A stretch of DNA of 64,000 bases. Source: an uncultured Fluviicola sp. (GTDB taxonomy: Bacteria > Bacteroidota > Bacteroidia > Flavobacteriales > Crocinitomicaceae). Position 1 is the first letter of the stretch, and each line of letters begins with the position of its first letter. Under the pieces are notes generated by a model. The model made no database searches, had not been told where the DNA came from, and saw only the letters and a program-made list of their open reading frames with translations. Positions 45,501 through 54,823 of this stretch are shown in pieces. The DNA is taken from positions 124,001 through 188,000 of the forward strand of contig NZ_CAMLDC010000002.1 of assembly GCF_946478805.1 (NCBI RefSeq). Direction: 5' to 3'. Both the position numbers and the translations under genes were made by a program.

Positions 45501-47565
45501 CTCCTGTTAAGTTCATAGACGGTGTAGTAACCCCATTCCACGTAATTACCGGTGTTGGTGCTCCACCCGAAGTTGTCAATCCGGTGATTGAACCACCGGC
45601 AGAACAAGTCGCATTTGTCACCACAGCTGTTCCGGAAATAGTTGGCCCACCTACTGTAACAGTAACTGGAACCCGGAATGTTCCACCGGGACAAAACCCG
45701 ACATAATAAGTGGTTGTAGCAGTTACAACCGGAGTTGTAAACGTCAAGCCTGTTCCAACAGAAGTGTTCCCTGTATAGGTCGTATACCACGTAATATTTG
45801 CATTTGTAATCGGACTAGGCAAAGTACCCTGAACTGTAACTGACAAATTCGCTGTACTTCCTGAACAAACGGAAGCATTATTAGCAATCAGGTTATAATA
45901 TGCTTGAGGCAATGAACTTGTTCCTGCTGCCCCGCCAGTTGCTCCGTTCGGAGGAAAATTGGCTACGATATTGGTTAATCCAACGACTGTAACGGTCCCT
46001 CCATTTCCAGGAGTCACTGTTTGGATTGGAGTTCCTGATGTGAATGCAATCATACCGCCTCCACCGCCTCCACCGGGACCATCTGCTTCAGCACCTGAAG
46101 CAAAACCACCATAAGACAGCGCATTATTCCCTCCTGTTCCGCCATTAGCATTTAAGGTAATTGTGTTCGGAATTGCAACTCCATTTGATATGACGATTGC
46201 TCCACCACCACCGGCACCGCCGGCTCCATCAACACCTAATTTCGTATTGGAAAAAGCTCCTGGATTTGGAGTGCCCGTTGGATTTGAATTTTGCCCATCC
46301 GCACCGTTGGCTTCAATGATACCAGTTCCGGTAATACTTCCATAAGATTGAAGGAAAATGATACCACCACCTTTTCCACCACTTCCTCCCTGGTTTTGAT
46401 CCATTTCACCGGCACCACCACCACCTCCCATGTATGCACGGGCTGGATCATATACCAATGGATGACCACCAAGACCGCCTTCATTTCTCCTAAAATCTCC
46501 TGACCATGCAGTATTATTTGGTCCAAGTGTTGATTCATTCTGATCACTCAATGCACCGGAGTAACCTCCACGACCTCCACCCGAACTTGGTGTAGTCGCC
46601 ATTCCAGCAAGTTCCAAATTCCAAAATCCATTATAACCGGCAGTTGGCACACCATAACCATAATAAGTTCCAGTTCCGATATTGGAACCTCCGCCTCCTC
46701 CGGCATTTTTGTAGTTTCCACCACCACCGCCATTGGCAGGAGCCCCCAACCCATAACGTGAATAAAGAGCCGTATATTCTACTGCTGCTGAACCACCTAT
46801 CCCTTCTCCTTTTTCAGAACCTTCACCTGCAGCGGTTGCTTTATATCCTGGTTTACCGATTTGAGCAGCTGATCCTGCAGGACCACCAGTTGTATTATCT
46901 GTTGCTCCACCTCTGAATCCGTAACCCGACGCACTAATTTTTGAATTTGTTCCAAAAGTTGTTGTTCCATTGACTTCCAATGCAACGATTCCGCCAATTG
47001 TGCCACCCCAGGTTACCGGGATAATGGATGTATTTGCATTCAAGGTTAAATTTCCGATTCTTGGTACACGAACAACCTGTACATGCCCAGAAGAAGTATA
47101 CGAATTTTTTAAAGCACATCGTACATTAATGGTCGTTGCATTGGGAACAGAAAGCACTTCCGCATATTCGTATCTACCTGCATTGTAATAATTTGTAACT
47201 CCACCCCATTCTGCATGATAAAGATTATCATTCCCGGCAACGGCCGCTTCGTTTGAAATGGTGTAATTGGCTCCCCAACCTGAAGGGCCTGCTGCATAAG
47301 TACTAATATCCATATCAACTCCCTGCATCTGAATAATCAGGATCAAATCACCTGCAGCTAAACCGGCAGTAAAATACGTATTCGTAAGTCCGCTTGCTGC
47401 TACTGAAACAGAAGTACCTCCTGCGGCGACATCTGCAGTCACATTGGTATACGCGTTCAGCACCGTATTCGCAGCAGTTACGGTATAATTACCATCTTTA
47501 GCTTTTTGACTAAATACGAAATTGCAAACAAATAGTAGTAAAATGGAGAGAAGAATAGGCCTCAT
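42544..47565 (-). CDS. Giant repeat adhesin, SprB-like, T9SS type B
   Basis: A 1673-residue secreted protein. Order: signal peptide (about 1-22, ending NFVFSQ), a beta-rich N-terminal domain with a very glycine-rich part (about 215-510, runs such as GGGGG), eleven tandem repeats of about 77-80 residues (about 640-1503), a PKD-like domain (about 1505-1580) and a CHU_C type B sorting domain (QNRWGNLVFESDNYKNDWGG). Each repeat has C at about residue 16, GxITGI and YTLxVTDxxGC. SprB repeats of this kind mediate gliding in flavobacteria, but adhesion is equally possible. It is 44 bases downstream of no other minus-strand gene start. ATG 47565 follows the signal peptide rule; the longer frame is rejected. 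Confidence 0.87.
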   Translation of the reverse strand: MRPILLSILLLFVCNFVFSQKAKDGNYTVTAANTVLNAYTNVTADVAAGGTSVSVAASGLTNTYFTAGLAAGDLILIIQMQGVDMDISTYAAGPSGWGANYTISNEAAVAGNDNLYHAEWGGVTNYYNAGRYEYAEVLSVPNATTINVRCALKNSYTSSGHVQVVRVPRIGNLTLNANTSIIPVTWGGTIGGIVALEVNGTTTFGTNSKISASGYGFRGGATDNTTGGPAGSAAQIGKPGYKATAAGEGSEKGEGIGGSAAVEYTALYSRYGLGAPANGGGGGNYKNAGGGGGSNIGTGTYYGYGVPTAGYNGFWNLELAGMATTPSSGGGRGGYSGALSDQNESTLGPNNTAWSGDFRRNEGGLGGHPLVYDPARAYMGGGGGAGEMDQNQGGSGGKGGGIIFLQSYGSITGTGIIEANGADGQNSNPTGTPNPGAFSNTKLGVDGAGGAGGGGAIVISNGVAIPNTITLNANGGTGGNNALSYGGFASGAEADGPGGGGGGGMIAFTSGTPIQTVTPGNGGTVTVVGLTNIVANFPPNGATGGAAGTSSLPQAYYNLIANNASVCSGSTANLSVTVQGTLPSPITNANITWYTTYTGNTSVGTGLTFTTPVVTATTTYYVGFCPGGTFRVPVTVTVGGPTISGTAVVTNATCSAGGSITGLTTSGGAPTPVITWNGVTTPSMNLTGASAGSYTVIVTDGIGCTATSGPYVIGTSGGPTINSTNMVITNASCLGGGGSITGITATGTGLTYNWNTGAYSTLDITGLNTGNYNLVVTDNNGCTASLGPINVPQNPGPTINTTNMVVTGTTCGGNNGSITGITATGTGLTYQWNGVSSPTLDKTGLASGNYTLIVTNGVGCTATYGPIAIGASSAPVINSASVAITHAHCGQSNGAISGLTVSGGQTAYTYSWNAGAYSTLNLASIPAGNYTLTVTDNLGCIVTAGPFTVNDIAAPVINTTNVVITNETCAGNDGAITGITASGAGTLTYNWNLVASPSLDHTNIPGGTYGLAVSDAFGCTTVAGPFNVGLSPGPAINSTNVVITGTTCGLNNGSITGITATGTGLTYQWNGVSSPTLDHTGLASGNYTLVVTDASSCTSSYGPVAIGASTAPVINSTSIVITDAHCGQSNGAISGLSVSGGQTAYTYSWNSGAYNTLNLSNIPAGNYSIQVTDNLGCIANAGPFTVNSIAGPTLNTASVQVTNETCALNDGTISGLTATGTGLTYTWNGVVSPTLNQTGLSPGNYSVIVTDGFGCTANGGPFTVNAVVPLSLNQSSVLITPTGCTGNTGIITGIQVVGGINPVISWSNGPTTISNANLAAGNYTITVTDDQNCSVQATFNVPSTSGLTINTNNAVISNDNCAVGSGSITGLTVSGGTVPYSYSWNSTPAQNTINAAGLTTGNYTLTVTDNGGCTATTTLFVGVVPPSTIDQTNVVITDESCVGNNGAISGIQVSGNAPFTYAWAGSPLTTLNITNLNSGVYTLTITDGNGCVTSGSAITVGSMSSPNANFTISNVVASPGEVINFTDASSGGPFQNYSWTIAGVGLIGTGSSASYNSMIETTYSMTLVVETFDGCIDSITKDFQIIGEIVIPNIVTANGDHTNDEFYITNLKPNSKLIIQNRWGNLVFESDNYKNDWGGIDITGEKLVDGVYFYQLITADGKMWQGNVHLLID
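43057..45656 (-). repeat. Eleven-copy protein repeat array inside the adhesin
   Basis: Units of about 77-80 codons. Copies 3-5 (45184 to about 44472) and 6-8 (44471 to about 43760) form a three-unit superduplication of about 712 bases; copies 3/6 and 4/7 are nearly identical in protein text. Confidence 0.85.
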
Positions 47566-47632
47566 GCTATAAATTGAATAAAAACAAGTTCTATAAAGAG
47601 ACGCCAAATTATACAAAAGGTTGTAATTTTTG

Positions 47633-48115
47633 TTATATTTTTTTAGATATTTCCTGCATAATGTAGCTCACAGCAGGACAGACTTCCATATTCTTTCTTG
47701 TAAGAGGTAAAATCTGGTACATGTTCTTCCGATTCGTATGTGGATATTCCCTGCACGCCAAAGGCCTGTCTTCATAAACAGAGCAATAGTTGTCAGAACC
47801 AAGGAACGGACATGGAGCCGACTTCAGAACATAATCCTGGTCTTCATCCATAATCAAGTAGGTGTCTATCAGTTTACTTTCCGGCATTTTCAATCGTTTG
47901 GACAATCGCTTGATATCCACATCCCGGAAAATCGGACTGGTTGTCTTACAACAATTCGCGCACGCCAAACAATCAATTTTACGAAATGCCTCCTCATGCA
48001 ATTGATGGAATTGTTCATCCAAATTTCTGTTATTGGCCTTTTTGGCTTTCTTAATCCATTTGTTGTAGAATTCCTTTTCCGCTTTTCCGTAATCGATCAG
48101 TTCTTTCAAATTCAT
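47633..48115 (-). CDS. YkgJ-family cysteine cluster protein
   Basis: A 160-residue cytoplasmic protein with the family's eight-Cys layout: CLACANCCKTTS, then CPFLGSDNYCSVYEDRPLACREYP. These cysteines probably bind a metal or Fe-S cluster; a function in general is unassigned. It is divergently placed from the flavoprotein gene at 48180, 64 bases apart. Confidence 0.9.
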   Translation of the reverse strand: MNLKELIDYGKAEKEFYNKWIKKAKKANNRNLDEQFHQLHEEAFRKIDCLACANCCKTTSPIFRDVDIKRLSKRLKMPESKLIDTYLIMDEDQDYVLKSAPCPFLGSDNYCSVYEDRPLACREYPHTNRKNMYQILPLTRKNMEVCPAVSYIMQEISKKI

Positions 48116-48179
48116 CTGACAAAATTAATAGAAACAGATGCTGATTTTAAAGTATTGTTTAATTTAGTCCAGGAGACTT

Positions 48180-49673
48180 ATGGAAAAATTTGATTTAGTT
48201 ATTATCGGTGGTGGACCAGCAGGCTATGCAGCAGCAATGCGCGGTATCGATTTCGGTAAGCGTGTTTGCCTGATTGAGAAGGACCGGGTTGGCGGCGCTG
48301 GAGTTTATAATGGTGCCCTTTCATCCAAAACATTGTGGGAAATCTCTCAGAAAATTGCTTCGGTAAATGATACGATCAGTGGAAAAGGAAGAGAGAAATT
48401 CTACCTTTCCTGGGATGACGTGATGGCAACGGTTGATGAAGCCGTTTTTGAACGTAAATTCCAATATTCCTGCCATTTAAAGCTACTGCAAACAGAAACA
48501 ATGGATAAACTGCTGAGCTACCAGCGTGGAAATGCAAGCTTTCTAAACGATCATGAAATAGAGATTGTTCAGAACGATGGTGACCGTACAGTGGTTTATG
48601 GCGAGAATATTATCATTTCAAGTGGAAGTCGACCACGAAAAATGAAAGACGTTAATGTCGATGAGCAAACCATTTTGACCAGTGATGGCATTGAAAACCT
48701 GACTGATTATCCGAAAAGTCTCGTAATCGTCGGAGCCGGTGTTATCGGCTGTGAATACGCAACCATATTCTCCAATTTCGGAAAAACGAAAGTATACCTG
48801 ATTGACCGGGCAGACCGGATCCTTCCTTTTGAAGATACCGACATCACCAACATTGTAAGTGAAAATTTAGAGGAAAAAGGAGTTGTAATTCATCACAACG
48901 CGCAGCTGGAACGACTGGAAAACCTGGGCAATGAAGTGGAATATGAATTGAGCTATCCGGATGGATCGCGTGAAGTAATCCGTGTTGAAAAAGCGCTTCT
49001 TTCCATCGGTCGGGTACCGAATATTGAATCATTGAATCTCCAAAACGCAGGTGTTCTGATGTCCAAACGCGGACAACATATCGGTGACGATGATACCGTT
49101 ACCAATGTCCCTCATATTTATGCAGTTGGAGATGTTTCGGGTAGGATCGCACTGGTGAATATGGGAGAAATTGAAGCCCGTCATGCAGTTGAAAGAGCAT
49201 TCGGAACTATTCGTGAACGCTTGAGCTATGACAATGTCTGTACGATCATGTTTCTTCAACCAGAAGTTGCAGCGGTCGGAATCAATGAGATGCAATGTCT
49301 TGAAAAGAACATTCCGGTGAAAGTTGTGAAAATAGATTATTCGGTAATCGCAAGAGCGATCGCCATGCGCAAGACAGAAGGTTTTTTCAAGATTATCGTC
49401 ACAAATGACAGTGATATGAAAGTTCTCGGAATGCGTGCCGTTGGTGAACATGCTTCTACCGCTATCCAAACCATCGGGTTAATCATGAAGCTGGGATTAC
49501 CTATTCATGTCATTGCGGAATTGGTACACCCTCACCCATCCATAGCGGAAGGAATACAGGAATGTGTGCGAATGCTACTAAACCGGTCGCTCTTCAAATC
49601 TTCCGTATTTAAGGATAAACTAGCTTGTTATTCCCTGGTTGATGGAGTTAAGACACCTCTTGAACGATTGTAA
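48180..49673 (+). CDS. Flavoprotein pyridine-nucleotide oxidoreductase, SthA/Lpd-like, no redox disulfide
   Basis: A 497-residue protein with the two-dinucleotide-fold plan of dihydrolipoyl dehydrogenase/soluble transhydrogenase: FAD motif VIIGGGPAGYAAAMR (residues about 7-21), second motif VIVGAGVIGCEYATIF, AVGDVSG near 320, and a C-terminal dimer domain with HPHPSIAEGIQE. At the usual redox disulfide the sequence reads VGGAGVYNGALSSK; both cysteines are replaced by Ala, so lipoamide reduction is unlikely. Transhydrogenase or another hydride role is possible. The gene is preceded by AGGAG six bases upstream of ATG. Confidence 0.85.
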   Translation: MEKFDLVIIGGGPAGYAAAMRGIDFGKRVCLIEKDRVGGAGVYNGALSSKTLWEISQKIASVNDTISGKGREKFYLSWDDVMATVDEAVFERKFQYSCHLKLLQTETMDKLLSYQRGNASFLNDHEIEIVQNDGDRTVVYGENIIISSGSRPRKMKDVNVDEQTILTSDGIENLTDYPKSLVIVGAGVIGCEYATIFSNFGKTKVYLIDRADRILPFEDTDITNIVSENLEEKGVVIHHNAQLERLENLGNEVEYELSYPDGSREVIRVEKALLSIGRVPNIESLNLQNAGVLMSKRGQHIGDDDTVTNVPHIYAVGDVSGRIALVNMGEIEARHAVERAFGTIRERLSYDNVCTIMFLQPEVAAVGINEMQCLEKNIPVKVVKIDYSVIARAIAMRKTEGFFKIIVTNDSDMKVLGMRAVGEHASTAIQTIGLIMKLGLPIHVIAELVHPHPSIAEGIQECVRMLLNRSLFKSSVFKDKLACYSLVDGVKTPLERL

Positions 49674-49695
49674 TGCAAAACTTCTGAATTTTGCA
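49674..49695. terminator. Weak hairpin between convergent genes
   Basis: TGCAAAA (49674-49680) and TTTTGCA (49689-49695) with an 8-base loop, directly after the TAA of the flavoprotein and 11 bases before folD's end. It may terminate both transcripts, but the stem is short and AT-rich. Confidence 0.35.
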
Positions 49696-49706
49696 TTTTG
49701 AATTCA

Positions 49707-50585
49707 CTACTTTCCTTTTAATTCCATTGCCTTCAAGGTATTGATCATCAAAGAAGCAATTGTCATTGGTCCTACTCCACCGGGAACAGGAGTGATTGCA
49801 GATGTTTTCGGTGCAACTTCTTTGAAATCGACATCGCCGGCCAATCTCCAACCTCTTTCTCTTGTAGCATCTTCAATACGTGTAGTCCCGACATCGATAA
49901 CAACCGCGCCTTCTTTTACCATATCTGCTTTGATAAATCCGGGAATTCCAACCGCTGCCACCAAAATATCCGCTCCCAAACAAATTTCCTTAATGTTTTC
50001 AGATTTTGAGTGAGCAAGTGTTACAGTACAATTTCCAGGATTTGTGTTCTTCCCTAAAAGCAAACTCAAAGGAGTTCCTACAATATTGCTCCTTCCAACA
50101 ACCACACAATTCTTTCCGGAAGTCTCAACGTTATAACGTCTCATCAATTCTACAATTCCGGCAGGTGTTGCAGGAACGAAGCCGGGAAGATTCAACATCA
50201 TATTCCCCACATTGATCGGGTGAAAACCATCTACATCTTTTTTCGGATCAATGGCTAATGTGACCTTCATTTCATCGATATGAGCAGGAAGCGGAAGCTG
50301 AACAATATATCCGTCAATACTTTTATCTTCATTCAGCGATTGAATCTTCTTCAAAAGAGTTTCTTCAGTAATAGAATCATCATAACGGATCAAGGTGCTT
50401 TCAAACCCGATTTCCTCACATGCTTTCAACTTATTGTTTACATAAGTAACTGAACCGCCATCTTTTCCAACAAGAATAGCCGCCAAATGAGGGATTTTCT
50501 GTCCCGCAGCTTTACGTTCGGCAACCTGAATAGCCAGTTCTTTTTTGATGATTTCGGAAGCGTCCTTACCACTTAATATCTGCAT
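49707..50585 (-). CDS. folD: FolD, methylene-THF dehydrogenase/cyclohydrolase
   Basis: FolD, 292 residues, the usual length; it makes formyl-THF from methylene-THF in two steps, NADP-linked. Seen: [16 protein letters not shown] (with the catalytic Lys), [23 protein letters not shown] and [16 protein letters not shown]. It is transcribed toward the flavoprotein gene. A TATATTTG element lies 16 bases upstream. Confidence 0.96.
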   Translation of the reverse strand: MQILSGKDASEIIKKELAIQVAERKAAGQKIPHLAAILVGKDGGSVTYVNNKLKACEEIGFESTLIRYDDSITEETLLKKIQSLNEDKSIDGYIVQLPLPAHIDEMKVTLAIDPKKDVDGFHPINVGNMMLNLPGFVPATPAGIVELMRRYNVETSGKNCVVVGRSNIVGTPLSLLLGKNTNPGNCTVTLAHSKSENIKEICLGADILVAAVGIPGFIKADMVKEGAVVIDVGTTRIEDATRERGWRLAGDVDFKEVAPKTSAITPVPGGVGPMTIASLMINTLKAMELKGK

Positions 50586-50601
50586 GTCGTGATTTTTTGT
50601 G

Positions 50602-50609
50602 CAAATATA
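50602..50609 (-). promoter_or_regulatory. folD: Putative folD -7 element
   Basis: TATATTTG read on the minus strand matches TAnnTTTG. A leader of about 12 bases would precede ATG 50585. The -33 box is unclear. Confidence 0.42.
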
Positions 50610-50818
50610 AGGCTTACATCGATTTAGTAGTACTTAAATTAGATTGTCGCTAGAAATATTTGTGAAATTTTATAATCATTCATTGATTTATCAATAAAAT
50701 AATCACACGAAAACCCATTTTAATCAACAAGAAGATAGGTTTAATCAAAAGTCAATTTTAAATCCAACCATTCAAATCAGATAAGCGTCTTATTAATGAA
50801 ACGACAAAACAAAATGTC

Positions 50819-51205
50819 ATGGAAAACAGACTCACTAAGAAACGCTTTATTCAGACCTCTGCAATTCAGCAAATTAATGAAGCTACAATTGTTTTGAGGC
50901 ATTTTATTGAATTAAGCGCAAAATTATTGCCTTTTTTCAATGAATTATCTAAAAAGGACATCCTGCTACCGCAAGAACAAAATGATCGGGATAAAATTAT
51001 TGAAGTCTACAGAAACTATGGTTTTGACACAAGCACTTCTGAAATACTAATGGAATCGGATATCCTGGAAACCATTCAACAAACCTTTAAGTCTATTGAA
51101 AAACGGGCGTATGGAAAGGAATCCGATTCAGACAAGTTGATGACAATTTTTGAAAAAAAACACCGCCAATTGGTGCTCAACTGGAAACAGACTGATATTA
51201 ATTAA
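50819..51205 (+). CDS. Small helical cytoplasmic protein, unknown
   Basis: A 128-residue charged, wholly helical protein with no signal peptide or cysteine; it contains the segments LRHFIELSAKLLPFFNELSK and EKRAYGKESDSDKLM. No family is recognised. The gene is isolated between folD and a convergent unknown gene and has no obvious partner. Its TAA adjoins a palindromic element. Confidence 0.6.
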   Translation: MENRLTKKRFIQTSAIQQINEATIVLRHFIELSAKLLPFFNELSKKDILLPQEQNDRDKIIEVYRNYGFDTSTSEILMESDILETIQQTFKSIEKRAYGKESDSDKLMTIFEKKHRQLVLNWKQTDIN

Positions 51206-51243
51206 ACAAGTAGTCACGTGATGCGTCCCCGTGCCTACTTGTT
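51205..51243. repeat. Short palindromic element, copy 2
   Basis: Arms AACAAGTAG and CTACTTGTT enclose GTCACGTGATG-like text; it shares GTAGGC/CATCACGTG with 2946-2973 in reverse orientation. It begins at the last base of the preceding stop. Confidence 0.55.
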
Positions 51244-51248
51244 CAGAG

Positions 51249-51300
51249 AAAACCGAATCGTTTCCAGGATAGTTTTATGCTGAAAATGGTTCGGTTTTTT
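51249..51300 (+). terminator. Candidate terminator with large loop
   Basis: AAAACCGAA (51249-51257) and TTCGGTTTT (51290-51298) pair, followed by TT on the plus strand; the 32-base loop is unusual. It lies between convergent genes. Confidence 0.45.
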
Positions 51301-52165
51301 ATTTCAATTTTTTTCTGACCCAACCATAAATCCATGTATCGGAAAAATTGGATGGATTAATCACCCTGTTATCTTCTACCAGCGGTGCTCCATGCATAAT
51401 CACAAAATACCAATTTCCCTTTTCAGCCAGGACAGAATATGTAGTAGAATCAGGATAACTTGCAATGATGTTCTTTTCAGATCTTTTCGGCCATGCTGCT
51501 TGATTGATTTCTTCGGGTGACCAATGAAGTTCAGTCTTGGATTCCGTAGCATAAAACTTTCCGGAAAAGGTTGATTTTTCGGGAAAGAATTTCCCAAGCA
51601 TACCGGTATCTCTTCCTAAAAAATAGCGTTTTATCAGCTTCATTTTATTATTCGTCAAACGCAAACGGTTCAAATTGTGAGAAGCATTCTCGCAACAAGG
51701 ATATTGATGATGATATAATAAAATTTCCCTTGTATTCGGATGGATCTTATAAGCTAATAAATGTCCTATTTCATTGTAAACTGAGACCAATTCTCCTTTT
51801 ATAGTAGTGAATATCTGTAACTGTTCTTTTTCCTTTTCCTCCCCTGGATATCCGCTAAAAATAAGCTCGGGAACCTGGTCATTATTCAAATCTACCAATT
51901 GATAGAGCGAACCGAATTGTTTGTAATAGTTGACAAACAAAGCGGAAGGGTCGTATGCCTTTGTTCCAATGTGATCAATCAGGTCATTATCGAATAAAAA
52001 AGCAACCATTTTAGCTTTCAAGGGTTCATTTTTTACCTGGATCTTTGTGAAATCCGTTTCAGGATTTGCAATGAAAATTTTGGCGTCAACACGCGTCATT
52101 TCCACATAGCCAAAAGCCTGCCGGATAGAAAAACACAAAAACAGAATTATCAGTTTTAATTTCAT
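51299..52165 (-). CDS. Exported protein with C-terminal SH3-like segment, unknown
   Basis: A 288-residue protein with signal peptide MKLKLIILFLCFSIRQAFG. The middle (LVDLNNDQVPELIFSGYPG) resembles VCBS/FG-GAP-type DND repeats; the end (YSVLAEKGNWYFVIM ... WIYGWVRKKLK) reads like a bacterial SH3-like domain. Function not recognised. Its start is 34 bases from a perfect 34-base palindrome, and clpC reads toward it. Confidence 0.65.
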   Translation of the reverse strand: MKLKLIILFLCFSIRQAFGYVEMTRVDAKIFIANPETDFTKIQVKNEPLKAKMVAFLFDNDLIDHIGTKAYDPSALFVNYYKQFGSLYQLVDLNNDQVPELIFSGYPGEEKEKEQLQIFTTIKGELVSVYNEIGHLLAYKIHPNTREILLYHHQYPCCENASHNLNRLRLTNNKMKLIKRYFLGRDTGMLGKFFPEKSTFSGKFYATESKTELHWSPEEINQAAWPKRSEKNIIASYPDSTTYSVLAEKGNWYFVIMHGAPLVEDNRVINPSNFSDTWIYGWVRKKLK

Positions 52166-52198
52166 GATTCAATCTATAAAAATAGGAGTTTGGAGAAC

Positions 52199-52232
52199 GA
52201 ATTAGGGGCGCGATTAATCGCGCCCCTAATTC
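52199..52232. repeat. Perfect 34-base palindrome
   Basis: Both halves are GAATTAGGGGCGCGATT (one as its reverse complement, no spacer). A second palindrome, TTAGAGAATTCTCTAA, follows at 52235-52250. They lie between the clpC stop and the upstream start of the 51299 gene; with no T-run this is not a typical terminator. Confidence 0.8.
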
Positions 52233-52252
52233 AATTAGAGAATTCTCTAAAA

Positions 52253-54772
52253 TTATTTTTTTGTTGCCTTTGTTTTTCCTTTTTCAATATTGATCTTCAA
52301 GCCGGCATTCGCATCATCGATATCCAAAATAATGGTATCTCCTTCTTGCAAATTAGCCTTGATGATTTCCTCCGCCAAAGGATCTTCAATGTATTTCTGA
52401 ATCGCTCTTTTCAATGGTCGAGCTCCAAATTTCTCATCATATCCTTTGTCTACGATGAAATCTTTCGCTTTTTCAGTAATTGAAGCATGGTAGCCCAATA
52501 CTGCAATACGATCGAACAATTTCATCAACTCCAGATCAATGATTTTATGGATATTTTCTCTTGTCAATGAATGGAAGATAATCATGTCGTCCATACGATT
52601 CAGGAATTCAGGTGAAAATGCTTTTCTCAATGCATTCTGAATCACCGTCTTCGCATTGTCATCGCGCTGTTCGGTCTGTGATTTTGTTCCGAAACCAACT
52701 CCCGTTCCAAAATCTGCCAACTGACGCGCTCCGATGTTTGAAGTCATGATCAAAATAGTGTTTTTAAAGTCAATTTTACGACCCAAACCATCTGTCATAT
52801 GACCATCATCCAATACTTGAAGTAATAGATTGAAGACATCCGGATGCGCTTTTTCAATCTCATCCAATAAAATGATTGCATATGGTTTGCGTCTCACCTT
52901 TTCAGTCAACTGACCACCTTCTTCATACCCTACATATCCCGGAGGCGCTCCGACCAAACGAGAGATCGAGAATTTCTCCATGTATTCCGACATGTCAATA
53001 CGGATCAAAGAATCTTCCGAATCAAACAGATACTTTGCAAGTACTTTCGCCAATTGCGTCTTTCCGACACCAGTTGGCCCTAAGAAGAAGAACGAACCGA
53101 TCGGTTTATTCGGATCTTTCAATCCCGCCCTGTTTCGTTGAATGGCTTTCACCACTTTTTCAACTGCTTCCTGCTGACCGATCACTTTTCCCTGAAGTTC
53201 TTCAGCCATCGTAGCCAATTTACCCATTTCAGTCTGAGCAACACGCGTAACCGGAATTCCGCACATCATGGAAACGACTTCCGCAACATCTTCTTCCGTC
53301 ACAACGACACGTTTCGCTTTGGAATCTTCTTCCCAACGTTTTTTAGCTTCTTCCAACCGATCCTGAAGTTTTCGCTCGGAATCACGCAATTCCGCAGCTT
53401 TCTCGTATTGTTGAGATTTAATCACTTCATTTTTCTGGTCTTTCAATTCCTCAATCTCCTGTTCAATATCAATAATATCTTGTGGAACGTTGATATTGGT
53501 AATGTGAACACGGGAACCTACTTCATCCAAAGCATCAATTGCCTTATCCGGTAAATGCCGGTCTGTGATATAGCGTTCAGTCAATTTCACACATGCTGCA
53601 AGTGCTTCATCCGTATACGTAACCATGTGATGATCCTCGTAGCGTTCCTTGATGTTATTCAGGATCTGAATCGTTTCTTCAATGCTTGTCGGTTCAATCA
53701 ATACCTTTTGGAAACGACGCTCCAATGCGCCATCTTTTTCAATGTATTGTCTGTACTCATCCAATGTTGTGGCACCGATTGCCTGCATCTCCCCACGTGC
53801 CAAAGCAGGTTTGAACATGTTTGAAGCATCCAAAGAACCGCTTGCACCGCCCGCACCGATAATGGTGTGGATTTCATCAATAAACAAAATGATATCCGGA
53901 TTCTTCTCAATTTCAGCCATCACGGCTTTCATACGCTCTTCAAACTGACCGCGGTATTTTGTACCGGCCACCATCGAAGCCAAATCCAACGAAATGATTC
54001 GTTTATTAAAAAGTACACGGGAAACTTTTCGTTGAACAATTCTCAAGGCCAATCCTTCAGCAATTGCACTTTTCCCTACTCCCGGTTCTCCAATCAAAAT
54101 CGGGTTATTCTTTTTTCTGCGTGAAAGAATCTGAGAAACTCGCTCAATTTCCTTTTCACGTCCTACAATCGGATCAAGTTTTCCGGCTTCTGCCATTTTT
54201 GTCAAGTCACGACCGAAATTGTCTAAAACAGGTGTTTTAGATTTGGGGTCAGTGGATTTACGTTGGCTTGCTCCGAATGTTTGATCTTCATCATCTGAAG
54301 AAGATGACATTTCTGCTCTTGGTAGTTTATTTTCGTCGACCATGTTTTCTAATTCCTCGTGAACTGTATTATAATTTACTCCGTAGCGGTTTAACACCCT
54401 ACATACTACGGAATCTTCATCCTTTAACATCGAAAGTAACAAATGTTCTGTTCCTATCATAGGACTCTTGAACAATTTAGCTTCCAAATAAGTTATTTTT
54501 AACAAACGTTCCGCTTGTTTTACCAAAGGTATATTCGCCCCGCCAGGCGAATTCGATTTAGATGCCTCCAGCAATGGTTTTTCTAATTCTGCTTTTAACT
54601 TTTGCAAATCCAGATTGAATCCGGTCAGGATACGCACCGCATTTCCCTCTCCTTCACGCAAGATTCCAAGCAAGAAATGTTCTACCCCAATAAAATCATT
54701 CCCCAAACGCAAAGCTTCTTCTCGACTGAAGCTAAGCACGTCTTTTACCCGGGGTGAAAATTTCGCTTCCAT
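52253..54772 (-). CDS. clpC: ClpC-type AAA+ unfoldase
   Basis: ClpC, 839 residues; feeds proteins into ClpP. Order: two N-terminal Clp repeats (about 1-145, [18 protein letters not shown]), AAA1 with Walker [16 protein letters not shown] (about 228) and [13 protein letters not shown], a UVR-like linker (about 415-450), AAA2 with Walker [16 protein letters not shown] (about 564) and [18 protein letters not shown], then the C-terminal D2 domain. The GVGFG loop (in [13 protein letters not shown]) fits ClpP docking. TATATTTG promoter element upstream. Confidence 0.96.
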   Translation of the reverse strand: MEAKFSPRVKDVLSFSREEALRLGNDFIGVEHFLLGILREGEGNAVRILTGFNLDLQKLKAELEKPLLEASKSNSPGGANIPLVKQAERLLKITYLEAKLFKSPMIGTEHLLLSMLKDEDSVVCRVLNRYGVNYNTVHEELENMVDENKLPRAEMSSSSDDEDQTFGASQRKSTDPKSKTPVLDNFGRDLTKMAEAGKLDPIVGREKEIERVSQILSRRKKNNPILIGEPGVGKSAIAEGLALRIVQRKVSRVLFNKRIISLDLASMVAGTKYRGQFEERMKAVMAEIEKNPDIILFIDEIHTIIGAGGASGSLDASNMFKPALARGEMQAIGATTLDEYRQYIEKDGALERRFQKVLIEPTSIEETIQILNNIKERYEDHHMVTYTDEALAACVKLTERYITDRHLPDKAIDALDEVGSRVHITNINVPQDIIDIEQEIEELKDQKNEVIKSQQYEKAAELRDSERKLQDRLEEAKKRWEEDSKAKRVVVTEEDVAEVVSMMCGIPVTRVAQTEMGKLATMAEELQGKVIGQQEAVEKVVKAIQRNRAGLKDPNKPIGSFFFLGPTGVGKTQLAKVLAKYLFDSEDSLIRIDMSEYMEKFSISRLVGAPPGYVGYEEGGQLTEKVRRKPYAIILLDEIEKAHPDVFNLLLQVLDDGHMTDGLGRKIDFKNTILIMTSNIGARQLADFGTGVGFGTKSQTEQRDDNAKTVIQNALRKAFSPEFLNRMDDMIIFHSLTRENIHKIIDLELMKLFDRIAVLGYHASITEKAKDFIVDKGYDEKFGARPLKRAIQKYIEDPLAEEIIKANLQEGDTIILDIDDANAGLKINIEKGKTKATKK

Positions 54773-54815
54773 AATTATCTTAATTTAAGATTCAGGTACA
54801 ACAGGTGCACCATAC

Positions 54816-54823
54816 AAATATAC
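54816..54823 (-). promoter_or_regulatory. clpC: Putative clpC -7 element
   Basis: TATATTTG on the minus strand, 43 bases upstream of ATG 54772; a leader of about 37 bases would follow. No strict -33 box was found. Confidence 0.42.

Noticed and set aside
43057..45656. Regular repeats that might suggest a CRISPR array
   Set aside because: Units are about 237 bases, in frame and coding for protein repeats; they lack short identical repeats and unique spacers, and no cas genes are near.
45233..45790. 185-residue minus-strand ORF in the adhesin
   Set aside because: It is an out-of-frame reading of the repeat region, Cys/Tyr/Asn rich, without a coding signature.
53138..53554. 138-residue plus-strand ORF inside clpC
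   Set aside because: It is antisense to the ClpC linker and the start of its second ATPase domain, rich in Phe/His, and has no ribosome site.
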